From the NCBI RefSeq assembly GCF_007752935.1, contig NZ_CP036319.1, positions 992,001-1,056,000 of the forward strand: 64,000 nt of DNA, written 5' to 3'. The notes under the pieces were generated by a model. It did no database searches. It was not told where the DNA came from and worked only from the letters and a program-made list of their open reading frames with translations. Made by a program: the position numbers and the translations under genes. The stretch comes from Crateriforma conspicua (GTDB taxonomy: Bacteria > Planctomycetota > Planctomycetia > Pirellulales > Pirellulaceae). Below, in pieces: positions 9,368 to 20,395 of the stretch. Position 1 is the stretch's first letter; every line of letters starts with the position of its first letter.

Positions 9368-9603
9368 CGAAGATTTTATGGATGGTCGTGGGGAATAGAG
9401 ATGGGCGGGGATCGCGGGTGCGATGCGTCGGTGCCGATCCAAGTGGTGGGCCGGTGCGACAGGACTGACAGAATACTGTCTGGACGATCGGCACGGGGGC
9501 ACCACCGATTCGGAGACCTGATCTGCCGTGCGGCGATCGACGTGGGGCGGGCACGGGACGCGGGGATGACCCAAAAGTGTGAGCCGCCCTGTCGGCAAAT
9601 GCC
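9368..9603. promoter_or_regulatory. Divergent control region of the fucose operon and AraC regulator
   Basis: A 236-base noncoding gap between the divergent epimerase and regulator genes, the expected home of both promoters and the regulator's operators. It contains a short palindrome, GACAG-AATA-CTGTC (9467-9480), that could be half of an operator. No convincing -35/-10 pair was found. The operator reading is a guess from position and symmetry. Confidence 0.4.
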
Positions 9604-10551
9604 ATGGCCGGTCTTGACCTGGGCATGACGATTCTTAACCTGTTTGGTATGGCCGACCCGTCTCCCGCATCGATCAACGAACCGGCCTTTGTGTCCCAGC
9701 AGGTCGCCGAGGCACGGCGGTATTACTTGGACTTGAAGCCGTCGCCTTACGAATCGTTGGTGGTCGTCTGTGGCGGCCGCGAACGTATGCGCACGGATTA
9801 TATCGTCGCCCGAAAAGACTTTCCCTATTACGCGATCGAAATGGTGGCCGAGGGCGAGGGGCAGTTGACGCTGGAAAACGTTCACCATCCGCTGCGTGCC
9901 GGTTCGGTATTCGCCTACGGTCCCAAGACATCGCACCGCATCGAAAATTGTGGTGCGGTGGGAATGAAGAAGTACTACGTCGATTTTTGTGGGCGACGTG
10001 CCAAGCAGTTGGTCGATCAAACGGGGCTGATGTCGGGGAAACCGTTGCAGGTCACGGCGCTACATGAACTGGTCGACCTGTTCGACATGCTGGATCACGA
10101 CGGCCGTGACGATGGCGCGATGAGCCAACAGATCTGTACTTCGATTCTGCAGTTGTTGATGTTGAAGATTCAGCGGCTGGCGGTCGGTCCCGGTGCCAAC
10201 GTGCCCCGCTGTTATGACACGTATCAAACGGTGCGGCGGCACATCGAAGACAACTTCATGCGGCTGGAAAGTGTGGCCCAGGTCGCGCAGGAATGTGGGA
10301 TCACGCCGATCTATCTGTCGCGACTTTTTTCACGCTTTGGTGGCGGCGGTGCTTATCAATTTTTGATACGCAAAAAAATGAACTACGCCGCCGAATTGCT
10401 GCTGGAAGAATCCATGCTGGTTAAAGAGGTAGCCGAGCGTTTGGGGTTCGCCGACGCTTTTCAGTTTTCCCGGGCCTTTAAACGCGTCTACGGTGTGCCT
10501 CCGAAGCAATTGATTCGGCAGCACACCGGACGTGCCGAGCCGGCGGAATAG
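9604..10551 (+). CDS. AraC-family transcriptional regulator
   Basis: A 315-residue protein. Its N-terminal half looks like a cupin-type sugar-sensing domain (AIEMVAEGEGQLTLENVHHP, AGSVFAYGPKTSHRI). The C-terminal 100 residues carry the two AraC helix-turn-helix units: LESVAQVAQECGITPIYLSR, then VKEVAERLGFADAFQFSRAF and the typical ending YGVPPKQLIRQH. It is divergent from the fucose operon across 236 bases, so it probably activates that operon when L-fucose or a metabolite is present. ATG codons at 9604, 9625 and 9649 are all possible starts; none has a strong ribosome-binding site. Confidence 0.92.
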   Translation: MAGLDLGMTILNLFGMADPSPASINEPAFVSQQVAEARRYYLDLKPSPYESLVVVCGGRERMRTDYIVARKDFPYYAIEMVAEGEGQLTLENVHHPLRAGSVFAYGPKTSHRIENCGAVGMKKYYVDFCGRRAKQLVDQTGLMSGKPLQVTALHELVDLFDMLDHDGRDDGAMSQQICTSILQLLMLKIQRLAVGPGANVPRCYDTYQTVRRHIEDNFMRLESVAQVAQECGITPIYLSRLFSRFGGGGAYQFLIRKKMNYAAELLLEESMLVKEVAERLGFADAFQFSRAFKRVYGVPPKQLIRQHTGRAEPAE

Positions 10552-10560
10552 ACGCCGGCT
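10538..10560. other. Hairpin between convergent genes
   Basis: AGCCGGCG (10538-10545) and CGCCGGCT (10553-10560) are a perfect 8-bp inverted repeat around a 7-base loop that contains the regulator's stop codon. It lies between convergent genes and may end or stabilise both transcripts; there is no T-run. Confidence 0.45.
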
Positions 10561-10578
10561 GTGTAGATGTTGCTGGGA

Positions 10579-12072
<1,494 letters not shown>

Positions 12073-12120
12073 GAAATCTTCGTCGTGGGAGTGAGGGAAA
12101 CAGATGTTGGTGGTGAAGGG

Positions 12121-13546
12121 TCAGGCGATCAGTTCGTCGATGACTTGGCCGCCAAACTGGCTGAGCTGTTTGTAACGACCGGCGTGAAAGTATGTCAGCT
12201 TGTTGTCATCCAAGCCCAGTAGGTGCAACAAAGTGACGTGCAGGTCGCGGATCGGATGCACGCACTCGACGGCGTGGCGCCCCAGTTCATCGGTCGCGCC
12301 GACGGTCGTGCCGCCTCGGACGCCGCCGCCGGCCAGCAACATTGTCATGGCATGATTGTTGTGGCCGCGACCGAGCGAATAAACGCCGCCACGTTTATTG
12401 TTGTCCGGTGTGCGACCAAATTCACCGGTCCAAATGACCAGCGTGTCGTCCAGCATGCCGCGGCGTTTTAAGTCCGCGATCAGAGCGGCCATCGGTTTGT
12501 CGACGCTGCGGATCCGTGCGCTGTGTCCACGTTGTAGATAGTCGTGACTGTCCCAACCACCGCTAAAAATCTGGACAAACCGAACGCCATTTTCGACCAA
12601 GCGTCGCGCCATCAAGCACTGCCGACCGAAGGTTTCGGTTTCCGGTTGATCCAATCCGTATGCACGGTGCGTTGCCGCGGTTTCGCGACCAAGGTCGATC
12701 ACGTCGGGGACCGACGTTTGCATCCGAAACGCCAATTCATAGCTTTCCATCCGGGATTCCAGATCGTTTTGGATCGCCGGTGCGGATGCCAGATGTTGCT
12801 GGTTCAGCTACGTCGTCCAAGGCACGTCGTTGATGCTCACGCGATTTGTGCGCGGGGGCCTGCAAGTCCAGCAACGGCGTCCCTTCCGGTCGCAGTCGCG
12901 TGCCCTGGAAATGTGCCGGCAAAAACCCGTTGCTCCAATTGGTCGCGCCGCCTTGTGGCAACGCTAGTTCGGTCATCACGACATAGCCGGGCAAGTTTTG
13001 ATTCTCGCTGCCCAGCCCATAAGTTGCCCATGCGCCGATCGCCGGATCACCTCCCAGCCGGCTGCCGGTGTTCATGTGAAAGAGGGCTTCGGGGTGGTTC
13101 AGTGATTCGGCCTGGCATCCGCGAAAATTACAAAGTTCATCGGCGACAAAGGGATCCGCCAAGTGGACCCACTGGTCGCACATGTCGATGCCCGACTGAC
13201 CCACGCTACGAAACTTGAACGGGCTGCCGACAAAGAATTTGAAACCCTTTTCCAAACCTCCGGTCAGATTCGATTCCGTTTTATGCAAACGCGTCAGTTC
13301 GGGTTTGGGATCAAACGTGTCCATTTGGCCGGGACCGCCCTCCATGAACAACATGATCACGTTCTTTGCTTTGGGCGGGTGCATCGGCGATTTGACCGCC
13401 AAAGGTGAAGCCGATGCGGATTGTGTGGCGTCGGCGGCCAACAAGTCGGTCAGCGCAACGGATCCCAACGTTGCGCCCAGCCCGTACAGAAACCCGCGGC
13501 GTGACGCAGGTGTGGATGACGGTCGTGAACAAAGGGATGGGGGCAT
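12121..13546 (-). pseudogene. DUF1501 (sulfatase-like) protein, disrupted by a frameshift
   Basis: Two adjoining frames together make one DUF1501 protein. The first (start 13546, MPPSLCSRPSSTPASRRGFL, a Tat-like SRRGF signal) runs through FMEGGPGQMDTFDPKP and ALPQGGATNWSNGFLPAHFQ, then loses the family pattern and stops near 12737. The second, in another frame from about 12805 to 12121, continues with LNQQHLASAPAIQNDLESRM, GRQCLMARRLVENGVRFVQ and GEFGRTPDNNKRGG. The break is at about 12803-12808. The sequence there fits loss of one copy of a tandem 5-base CTGAA (minus strand). The gene follows the PSD1 gene by 5 bases, the standard planctomycete pairing. It could be a real inactivation or an assembly error. 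Confidence 0.85.
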
Positions 13547-13551
13547 CAAGA

Positions 13552-16500
13552 TCACTGCAGGTATAAGAACTCGTTCGTGTTGAACAGCAACAGACAAGCG
13601 TCGGCCAACGATCGCGTCGGTGCGTCCACGTCCGTCGGCTTGACGTCAGGCGTGTAGCGATCAAAGACGGGCAAGATTTCTTGGTATTGAAACGGTTTGC
13701 CCGAAAACTCTTCGACCAGTGATCGGGTGATGCGCCGAGGGTAATTCACCGGCGTCGGCTGGACCTGTTGGTGATACTCCGTCATGTCGTCGATGTAGCG
13801 GACCAGACGGTCGATTTCTTCGGGCGACGGAGACCGGCCCAAAATGATTCGAAACGCAGCCGACAATTGATCTTTCGGTGACTCGTGTTTTTGCTGCAGT
13901 CGCAATGCCATCGCGACGCTGCGATCGGTGACCATGTCGCTGTACATCAGCGTGAAGGCTTGTGGCGTGACAGCCGACGATTCACGCCGCTCGCATGATT
14001 CGTTCGGGTTGGGTTGGTTGAACAATTCCAAAAACGGATCCGCTTGGCCGCGAACACGGTACGCATAGATCGTTCGTCGGTTCCGTTGGTCAGGAGTTGC
14101 CGATGGTTGATACGCCGGTGCCAGGGAAAATTGAATCATCCTTGGCTGCAGTGCGACTTCCATGTTGATTTCCGGCATCACGGGCAATCCGCCGACCTTA
14201 CGATTCAGTTCACCGGTGGCCGCCAGCATGGCGTCGCGAATTTCCGGCGCAGACAGCCGCCGCGGTGGAAAGTAGGAAAGCCAGTGGTTGTCCGGATCGC
14301 TGCGGGCGACCGCCTTTGCATCCACCGGTACCGCGGCGCGGCGGTAGGTCTGCGACAGCAGAATCATTCGATGCAGTCGCTTTAGTTTCCAACCGCCGTC
14401 GACCAATTGGTGGGCCAGATAATCCAGCAGTTCCGGATGAGTCGGGCGGCCGCCTTTGCCCCCGAAGTTGTTCGGATTGGCGGCGATGCCTCGGCCAAAA
14501 TGTGACTGCCAGATCCGGTTGACGATCGAACGTGTCGTCAGCGGGTTATCCGGGTGGGCGATCCAGCGGGCCAAACCCAGTCGCCGGCCTTCGATCGATT
14601 CGGTCAGGCGAAACGGATCGTCGTCGCCGAGGGCCTCGTGCGTTTGAAGGTGTGCGTCGCCGGTGGTGGATAAGCCACAAACACTTAGCACGCCGGGGGT
14701 CACTTGATCGCCAGGTGCGGTCAAATCACCGCCACCTAAAATGAAGCACTCTGGGGTCTGGGGCTGTTCGTCGTTTCGCTTGATACGAAGTTTGCGTGCG
14801 TTGACTTTGGGCGCCGATGAACCGCCGGAATTGAAAACGCTTTGCGCCATCGGTTCGTAGCGTTCCAGTCGTCGTGTCCAGATCCATTCGTCTTGTTCGC
14901 GGACCTTCAGTTGGCCTTGTTCGATGTGGTCCAGACCGACGTGTCGGGGCGGCTTTTGGTCGTCTGGCAAGTCGCGTCGTTGATCGGCGTCTTGGTAATC
15001 CAAGCCGCGCTGGTCGAACCATCGTCGTGCCGCAGCTTCGCGTTTGGCGATCAGCTTGCCTTTTTCCGCCGCCGCAAAGTCCAACATCCGTTGCACCTGT
15101 CGCCGTCCGGTCTGCAGGCGGTCGGTGTTTTCTTGTGGCAAGAATGGGACGCGGCGTTCGGCCATCTGCGTCGTGGCAAAGGTCGCGTACAAGCGGTAGT
15201 AGTCACGCGTCGGGATCGGATCAAACTTGTGGTCGTGACACTTGACGCACCGCATCGTGGTTGACAAGAAGGTCTGGCCGACCGAGTTGACGACGTCATC
15301 CAAGTACATTTGACGTGCCGGTTCGGGTTCAATCATCGCGCTGTCCCACGGCCCCAATCGCAGAAAGCCGGTGGCGATGATCCATTCGGCTTCCCGGGGC
15401 GTATAGTCGCCCGATATTTGTACTTGGCGGACCGTCGCCGCATCGGCCGACAAACGCGCGGCGACCGATTGGTCGGCCAATTCATCACCAGCGATCTGTT
15501 CGATGATGAACTGATCGTAAGGTTTGTCTTCATTGAACGATCGAACCACATAATCGCGGTAACGCCACATGTTGGAACGTTCATAATCGTTGGACATCCC
15601 GCCGGTGTCGGCGTAGCGTGAAACGTCCAGCCAGTGTTGCGCCTGACGTTCGCCAAAGTGCGGTACGGCCAGCAAGCGATCGATCAACGCTTCCCAAGCT
15701 GCATCGGCATCCGTCGCGTAGTCCTTGCAAAACGCGTCGACCAACTCGGGACTGGGGGGCAGACCGGTCAAGTCGAACGTGACACGTCGAATCAATGATT
15801 GTGGTGAAGCAATTTTGGCCGGCGTTAACCCCGCATCTTCGATCGCGGCGTCGACCAGCATGTCAATGACGTGCTCCGGTGCAATGGCTGGTTCGGTTGG
15901 GTCGCCCGAGCTGACCGGTGCAATCGGCGTCATCAAGGGTTGGTACGCCCAAAGGTCATCGGGTTGATAACGCCGGTGCGTCCATGTGTCGGATGTTCCG
16001 CCGCTGGTGGACACCAGCACGCCATCGTCGGTCACTCTTTGTTTGGCTGCCGCGGCGCGGATGGCGTTCTGTTCCCGCGTCGATGGCCAGGGGGCCCCGG
16101 CCGCAATCCATGACACCACGCTTTGGACCTGAGTCTCGGTCAGTCGGTCATTTTCTTTCGGCGGCATTTCCAAGCCTTCCCAACGGATCGCCCAGACCAG
16201 AGGGCTTTCGTCGGGATCACCCGGCACGATGGCGGCTTCGCCCGATTCGCCACCGCCCAGCAGCGCCGCGCGGGCTCGCATGTCAAAGTCGCCTTGCAAC
16301 TGTTCCGGGTCGTCGCCGTGGCAGCCGAAACACTTGGACTTCAGCATCGGCAGGACTTTCAGCGTGAAGTCCTGGGCCGATTTCGAAACGGTTGGCGTGT
16401 CTGACAAACCAGCGTCGTCGCTTGACCAAGCTGGGCAAACGCCGATCACGGTGATGACGGTCCAAAGCACACAGTGGACCGCGGAGAGCTGTGCAATCGA

Positions 16501-16578
16501 ACCGCTCCGCGACGCGTTTTGGCCGATCCACGAAGGTGGAGGCTGTTCGGATTGCGGTGAATTCAAGCGGACACGCAT
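13552..16578 (-). CDS. PSD1 and planctomycete cytochrome-C domain protein (DUF1549/DUF1553)
   Basis: A very long exported protein of 1008 residues from an ATG at 16578; an ATG at 16701 adds 41 residues before the signal segment (CVLWTVITVIGVCPAWS), so I prefer the shorter form. Order: planctomycete cytochrome-C-like domain with one heme-type motif (KSKCFGCHGDDPEQLQGDF), then DUF1549 (FDLTGLPPSPELVDAF, WLDVSRYADTGGMSNDYERS), a central part with a second CVKCHDHKFDP motif, and DUF1553 (LARWIAHPDNPLTTRSIVNR, RRLSAPEIRDAMLAATG). The family is almost confined to Planctomycetota/Verrucomicrobiota and is usually paired, as here, with a DUF1501 gene. A role in polysaccharide processing has been proposed from context; the activity is not established. 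Confidence 0.93.
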   Translation of the reverse strand: MRVRLNSPQSEQPPPSWIGQNASRSGSIAQLSAVHCVLWTVITVIGVCPAWSSDDAGLSDTPTVSKSAQDFTLKVLPMLKSKCFGCHGDDPEQLQGDFDMRARAALLGGGESGEAAIVPGDPDESPLVWAIRWEGLEMPPKENDRLTETQVQSVVSWIAAGAPWPSTREQNAIRAAAAKQRVTDDGVLVSTSGGTSDTWTHRRYQPDDLWAYQPLMTPIAPVSSGDPTEPAIAPEHVIDMLVDAAIEDAGLTPAKIASPQSLIRRVTFDLTGLPPSPELVDAFCKDYATDADAAWEALIDRLLAVPHFGERQAQHWLDVSRYADTGGMSNDYERSNMWRYRDYVVRSFNEDKPYDQFIIEQIAGDELADQSVAARLSADAATVRQVQISGDYTPREAEWIIATGFLRLGPWDSAMIEPEPARQMYLDDVVNSVGQTFLSTTMRCVKCHDHKFDPIPTRDYYRLYATFATTQMAERRVPFLPQENTDRLQTGRRQVQRMLDFAAAEKGKLIAKREAAARRWFDQRGLDYQDADQRRDLPDDQKPPRHVGLDHIEQGQLKVREQDEWIWTRRLERYEPMAQSVFNSGGSSAPKVNARKLRIKRNDEQPQTPECFILGGGDLTAPGDQVTPGVLSVCGLSTTGDAHLQTHEALGDDDPFRLTESIEGRRLGLARWIAHPDNPLTTRSIVNRIWQSHFGRGIAANPNNFGGKGGRPTHPELLDYLAHQLVDGGWKLKRLHRMILLSQTYRRAAVPVDAKAVARSDPDNHWLSYFPPRRLSAPEIRDAMLAATGELNRKVGGLPVMPEINMEVALQPRMIQFSLAPAYQPSATPDQRNRRTIYAYRVRGQADPFLELFNQPNPNESCERRESSAVTPQAFTLMYSDMVTDRSVAMALRLQQKHESPKDQLSAAFRIILGRSPSPEEIDRLVRYIDDMTEYHQQVQPTPVNYPRRITRSLVEEFSGKPFQYQEILPVFDRYTPDVKPTDVDAPTRSLADACLLLFNTNEFLYLQ

Positions 16579-16873
16579 CGACAAATCGGCGGCAATGGCG
16601 GGGGGAATCGGCAGGCGAGAGGAGGTGGCCGGTGGTGCGGCCGGTCGTTCGCAGGGGGGATTCCGATTATGACACAACCCCCAGCCGAAAGATATTAACA
16701 ATTAACGAGTAGCAATGGTCGGATTTCGATCCGCGGACAAATTTTGTTGCCTCCGCGGTCGGGGGGCGTTAAGTTCACCTTCTGTGCTTGTGCAGCCGGG
16801 GCTTGCGTCGTGAAGACGTTTGGATGCTGTGCGGTACCTCTTTTCTTGGACAAATTGCATTGGGGGTGATGAG
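16579..16873. promoter_or_regulatory. Divergent intergenic region
   Basis: About 295 bases between divergent genes, with an AT-rich core near 16685-16705 (around GATATTAACAATTAACG). It presumably carries both promoters; I could not assign -35/-10 boxes. Confidence 0.35.
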
Positions 16874-18457
16874 ATGCTGCGCTGGCCGCCGCATTCTTCA
16901 GGCAGCGTATTTTGCGGTCTTATCCTGTTCGCGACGTCGCTGGTTATTTCACCACCCAGCGCCGGGGCAACCGATGCGATTGTCTGGCATCGCTCGTTGG
17001 AGACCGCCAAGTCGCAACTGTCGTCGATCAGTGGCGATACGGCACCGCTGTTTCTGATCGCCGTGACCAACGACATCGACACTCCGGTCGAAACGCAGCC
17101 TTCGTTTTGGTGTCGCCAGTGGCTTGATCGCCGCGTCGCCGGCGTTCTGTCGGAACGTCCGGACCTGGGGCCTCGCGTTGGTGCGGTTCATTGGGCGGCC
17201 GGATTGCCGCCTGAATTGACGGGCAAGTCGGATTTCAATCGCCCCGAACGTCTGGTTTTGGCAGTCGCGGATGCCGAAGGCCGCCTGTTGAGTTTTTGTG
17301 TGGGGATCCCGACCCGCGACGCACTGTGGGACATGATCGAAGACGCCGAAGAAGTGGCCGCGATGCAGACCAACGCTGCGGTGCGTCAGGGACACTGGCG
17401 ACGCGACGTGGCACAGCGAAGTTTACAGCGGGTCAATCGATACTACGCCGCGCGTTTGCGCCGTGTCATGCAGACGTTGAAACTGGTCAACCAAGTCGAT
17501 CCAGATCCGGCGGCTTTGGAACAAGTGGATGCACCGGAGGAAAGTGGGGCGTTGCCGGAAGACGGGCTGGGTGAAGACGCTTTGGATAAAAGCACTTTGG
17601 ATCAAGACCTGCCGAAAGCCGAGCAGGCGTCGCAGCCACCCGAGACCAATGCGGCAAATGCCATTGAAACGGTGTTGCCTAGCCGCGAAGAGGAGGGCGA
17701 ATGGGAAGATCCCCAGGTCGATGAAAAGTGGACCGAAAAACTGGATGCGGCAGCGAAGATCCAAATCGCAGGTGATGCCGGTTTGGATGCTTCCGACCAG
17801 GTGGACTGGGGCCTGCGTTTGAATTTGGTGCATGATGTTTTCACTTCGCTGTATCGGCTGGATGCGTTCAGCCGTTTTGCGGATAGCGAGATTCGCCGAG
17901 ACGATCCCGATTTTTATCGTGCAACGCTGGGCCAGTTGGAGCAGCACGCGGAGACACGCGACGACTGGGTGCAGTGTGCCCTGCCGCTGCTGGTCGGTCT
18001 TCCGCTTCGTGACCGATGGGAACCCTTGGTCGAACTGGTTTGGCAGCAACCGGTCGTCAGGTTCGAACCGATGACGGCGGAGCTGGAAGCTTGGTGGAGT
18101 AAGCATCGGTCGGTGACGCCGGTGGTGCTGAGGACGCAGCGTCTGGCGATCGCCGGTGCATCGGCTCGGCACGACGTATCCGCTGCGGGGCCGCCGGGAA
18201 GGGTTACTTGGGCGGACTTGGAAAACACTTTGCAGCAGTTTCCGGTTCGCGAAGTCTCCCACAGCCAGTGGTGGGCGATTCATCGAAACGAAGGATGGGC
18301 CGCCGTCGATTTGTTTCGGCCGACCACGATCAGCGACACCATCGTCATGCCCAAGTCGAATCGACCAATGTTGTTTCGTCAGGGGGAATCGCCTGCGCGA
18401 AACATTGCCAAGCTTCGTCGGCTGCAACGCGCTGCCGGTAAGACGAATGATCCTTGA
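16874..18457 (+). CDS. Secreted protein of unknown function
   Basis: A 527-residue protein. The start at 16874 is chosen because GGGGGTGATGAG precedes it and the next residues (MLRWPPHSSG, then VFCGLILFATSLVI) make a signal peptide. I recognise no family. The mature part begins with a thioredoxin-like stretch (LSSISGDTAPLFLIAVTND) containing a single Cys in PSFWCRQWLDRRV, has a basic segment (VNRYYAARLRRVMQTL), an acidic Glu/Asp-rich linker around residues 215-285, and a C-terminal domain with SHSQWWAIHRNEGWAAVDLF. The di-heme oxidoreductase gene follows on the same strand after about 115 bases, so they may share a transcript. Confidence 0.75.
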   Translation: MLRWPPHSSGSVFCGLILFATSLVISPPSAGATDAIVWHRSLETAKSQLSSISGDTAPLFLIAVTNDIDTPVETQPSFWCRQWLDRRVAGVLSERPDLGPRVGAVHWAAGLPPELTGKSDFNRPERLVLAVADAEGRLLSFCVGIPTRDALWDMIEDAEEVAAMQTNAAVRQGHWRRDVAQRSLQRVNRYYAARLRRVMQTLKLVNQVDPDPAALEQVDAPEESGALPEDGLGEDALDKSTLDQDLPKAEQASQPPETNAANAIETVLPSREEEGEWEDPQVDEKWTEKLDAAAKIQIAGDAGLDASDQVDWGLRLNLVHDVFTSLYRLDAFSRFADSEIRRDDPDFYRATLGQLEQHAETRDDWVQCALPLLVGLPLRDRWEPLVELVWQQPVVRFEPMTAELEAWWSKHRSVTPVVLRTQRLAIAGASARHDVSAAGPPGRVTWADLENTLQQFPVREVSHSQWWAIHRNEGWAAVDLFRPTTISDTIVMPKSNRPMLFRQGESPARNIAKLRRLQRAAGKTNDP

Positions 18458-18571
18458 CGAGCCTGGCGTCAAGTGAATCGGCCGGATTTGGGCCAGGCAT
18501 CGTTTTGCGCGTCGTCGCAGTTTACGGGGCGACTCTTTTCAACAAAGCTTTTCTTTTCGGGGGTTCGGGCA

Positions 18572-20230
18572 ATGGAGAACGTGATGTGGCACAAGCGATT
18601 GTTGTGTGGCCGCGCAAGTGCGTGGCGCTGGGTGATTTTGTTCGGTGGGCTGGTCGTTGCACCGGAGATGGTCAGCGCGGTCACGCCCCAGGATGTTGCG
18701 ACGGGTCGTTCACTGTTTGAAAAGCAATGGCAATCATCCAATCCTGCGATGGGCAGCGATGGACTGGGACCGCTATTCAATGCCACGTCTTGTGTGGGCT
18801 GTCACCACCAAGGCGGTGTCGGCGGTGGCGGTGATTCAAGGTTCAATGCGAATTCGATTGGCTTGGACGCGATCAAGCTTTCGGCCAATGCGCTGCGTTC
18901 AGACGTTCAGCGCATGGTGAGGACCTTGCATCCGAGTTTGGTGGACTCGTCGGGGAACTTGCAGGCCACCGCAACGTTACCCCATTTCGGCGGCACGTTG
19001 CCGATGCGATCTTTGCGTCAGCGATACGTCGCGCATTCTTCCTCCGAGTTTGCCGCGGAAGGTGGGGCTGCGACTCCGGCCGACGTCCGCGAGAACATGA
19101 CAGCGTCTTGGATGTGGAAAGGGGTGACCGCCAAGACCGGGATGGAAATCGAAGCCCGTATTTTCCAACGCAACACGACGGCTTTGTTTGGGGCCGGACT
19201 GATCGACCAAGTCCCGGATGCCGATTTGGAGCGGCAGGTGGCGATTCAACGTCGACATCCGGAGGTCAGCGGACGCCTGTCGATCCTGCGTGACAACACT
19301 TATGGGCGTTTCGGTTGGCGAGGGAACTTGTCGCGGTTGGCCGACTTTGTGGACCAGGCTTGCGCCAACGAAATGGGTCTGGAAACCAAACGTCGCGAGC
19401 AACCTACGGATTTGGGGATGCCCGATTATCGCAATCCCGGTATCGATATTCGCGAAGACCAAGTTTTGCAGGTGCGTGACTTTATTGCCGCCCTGCCCCG
19501 CCCTGTGCGGGCCACGCCACGGTCGTCCGAACATGCCAGCGAGATCGCTTTGGGCGAGCGTGTGTTTAACAAGATCGGCTGCAACGCCTGTCACGTGAAA
19601 GACATGGGGCAGGCGACCGAGCTATACAGCGACCTACTTTTGCACGACATGGGGGATCGGCTTTATGACTATGACGCTGCGGAGCCCGATGTGGTGCGTG
19701 CCGAGCTGATTCGGCAAGTGGTTGCCATCGGAGCGGCGACAGAGACGTCCGGCTATCGAGGGCGATCGGTATCACTCGCTTCATCGCCAACGCCAATACT
19801 TACTCGAGAGCCCGTGTATCAAAGGACACCTCGCAGATCCAATGCTCTCCGCGACACGGTCGTGATTCAGCCCGGTGACAGGTTCACCCGTGTGCGAATT
19901 ATCAATCCCGGAAGCTGTCAGCAACGAAATATTCATACCCCGATGCAAGAACAGCTGGCGTATCGCCGAACGCTGCGACCGTCCAATGTGACACAAGAAT
20001 GGCGGACGCCGCCGCTGTGGGGCGTGGCCGATTCGGCACCCTACATGCACGACGGCCGGGCCGAAACGTTGGCCGAAGCCATCACCATGCATGGGGGCGA
20101 AGCCAATGGGTCGCGGGATCGCTATCTAAGTCTCGATTTTGCTCAGCGTGAAGCCTTGCAGACGTTTTTGAAGTCGCTGATCGCGCCGCCCACGGCTCCC
20201 CAGCCGACCACGCTTGCGGCCAGCCGCTGA
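18572..20230 (+). CDS. Di-heme oxidoreductase family protein (DHOR / thiol-oxidoreductase-like)
   Basis: A 552-residue exported c-type cytochrome. It has two CxxCH heme motifs, TSCVGCHHQGG and IGCNACHVKDMG. The family ending RTPPLWGVADSAPYMHDGRA supplies a distal Met/His region, followed by LAEAITMHGGEA. The signal peptide is in WRWVILFGGLVVAPEMVSA. ATG at 18572 or 18584 may start it; the second has GGAGAA just upstream. DHOR proteins are periplasmic electron carriers or oxidases of unclear substrate. The stretch from about 19770 to 19900 (LTREPVYQRTPRRSNALRD) is an extra loop before the final domain. Confidence 0.88.
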   Translation: MENVMWHKRLLCGRASAWRWVILFGGLVVAPEMVSAVTPQDVATGRSLFEKQWQSSNPAMGSDGLGPLFNATSCVGCHHQGGVGGGGDSRFNANSIGLDAIKLSANALRSDVQRMVRTLHPSLVDSSGNLQATATLPHFGGTLPMRSLRQRYVAHSSSEFAAEGGAATPADVRENMTASWMWKGVTAKTGMEIEARIFQRNTTALFGAGLIDQVPDADLERQVAIQRRHPEVSGRLSILRDNTYGRFGWRGNLSRLADFVDQACANEMGLETKRREQPTDLGMPDYRNPGIDIREDQVLQVRDFIAALPRPVRATPRSSEHASEIALGERVFNKIGCNACHVKDMGQATELYSDLLLHDMGDRLYDYDAAEPDVVRAELIRQVVAIGAATETSGYRGRSVSLASSPTPILTREPVYQRTPRRSNALRDTVVIQPGDRFTRVRIINPGSCQQRNIHTPMQEQLAYRRTLRPSNVTQEWRTPPLWGVADSAPYMHDGRAETLAEAITMHGGEANGSRDRYLSLDFAQREALQTFLKSLIAPPTAPQPTTLAASR

Positions 20231-20395
20231 CACCGCCGCCCGATTGCCGACTGACCTCTGCGCAGACCGGCTTCCTCGCTATATTCTGCGGCTCAATGCA
20301 CTAAGTCAGCGTCGTCACGACCCTGGCGGTGGGTGTTCCGAACAGGGTTGTGCGGACGCCTGACAGGGGCCGTGGCGAACCGGGTGGGAAAGAAC

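Noticed and set aside
9467-9480. GACAG-AATA-CTGTC as the regulator's binding site
   Set aside because: AraC-family sites are usually direct repeats; a single short palindrome is too common to call, so it is mentioned only inside the control region.
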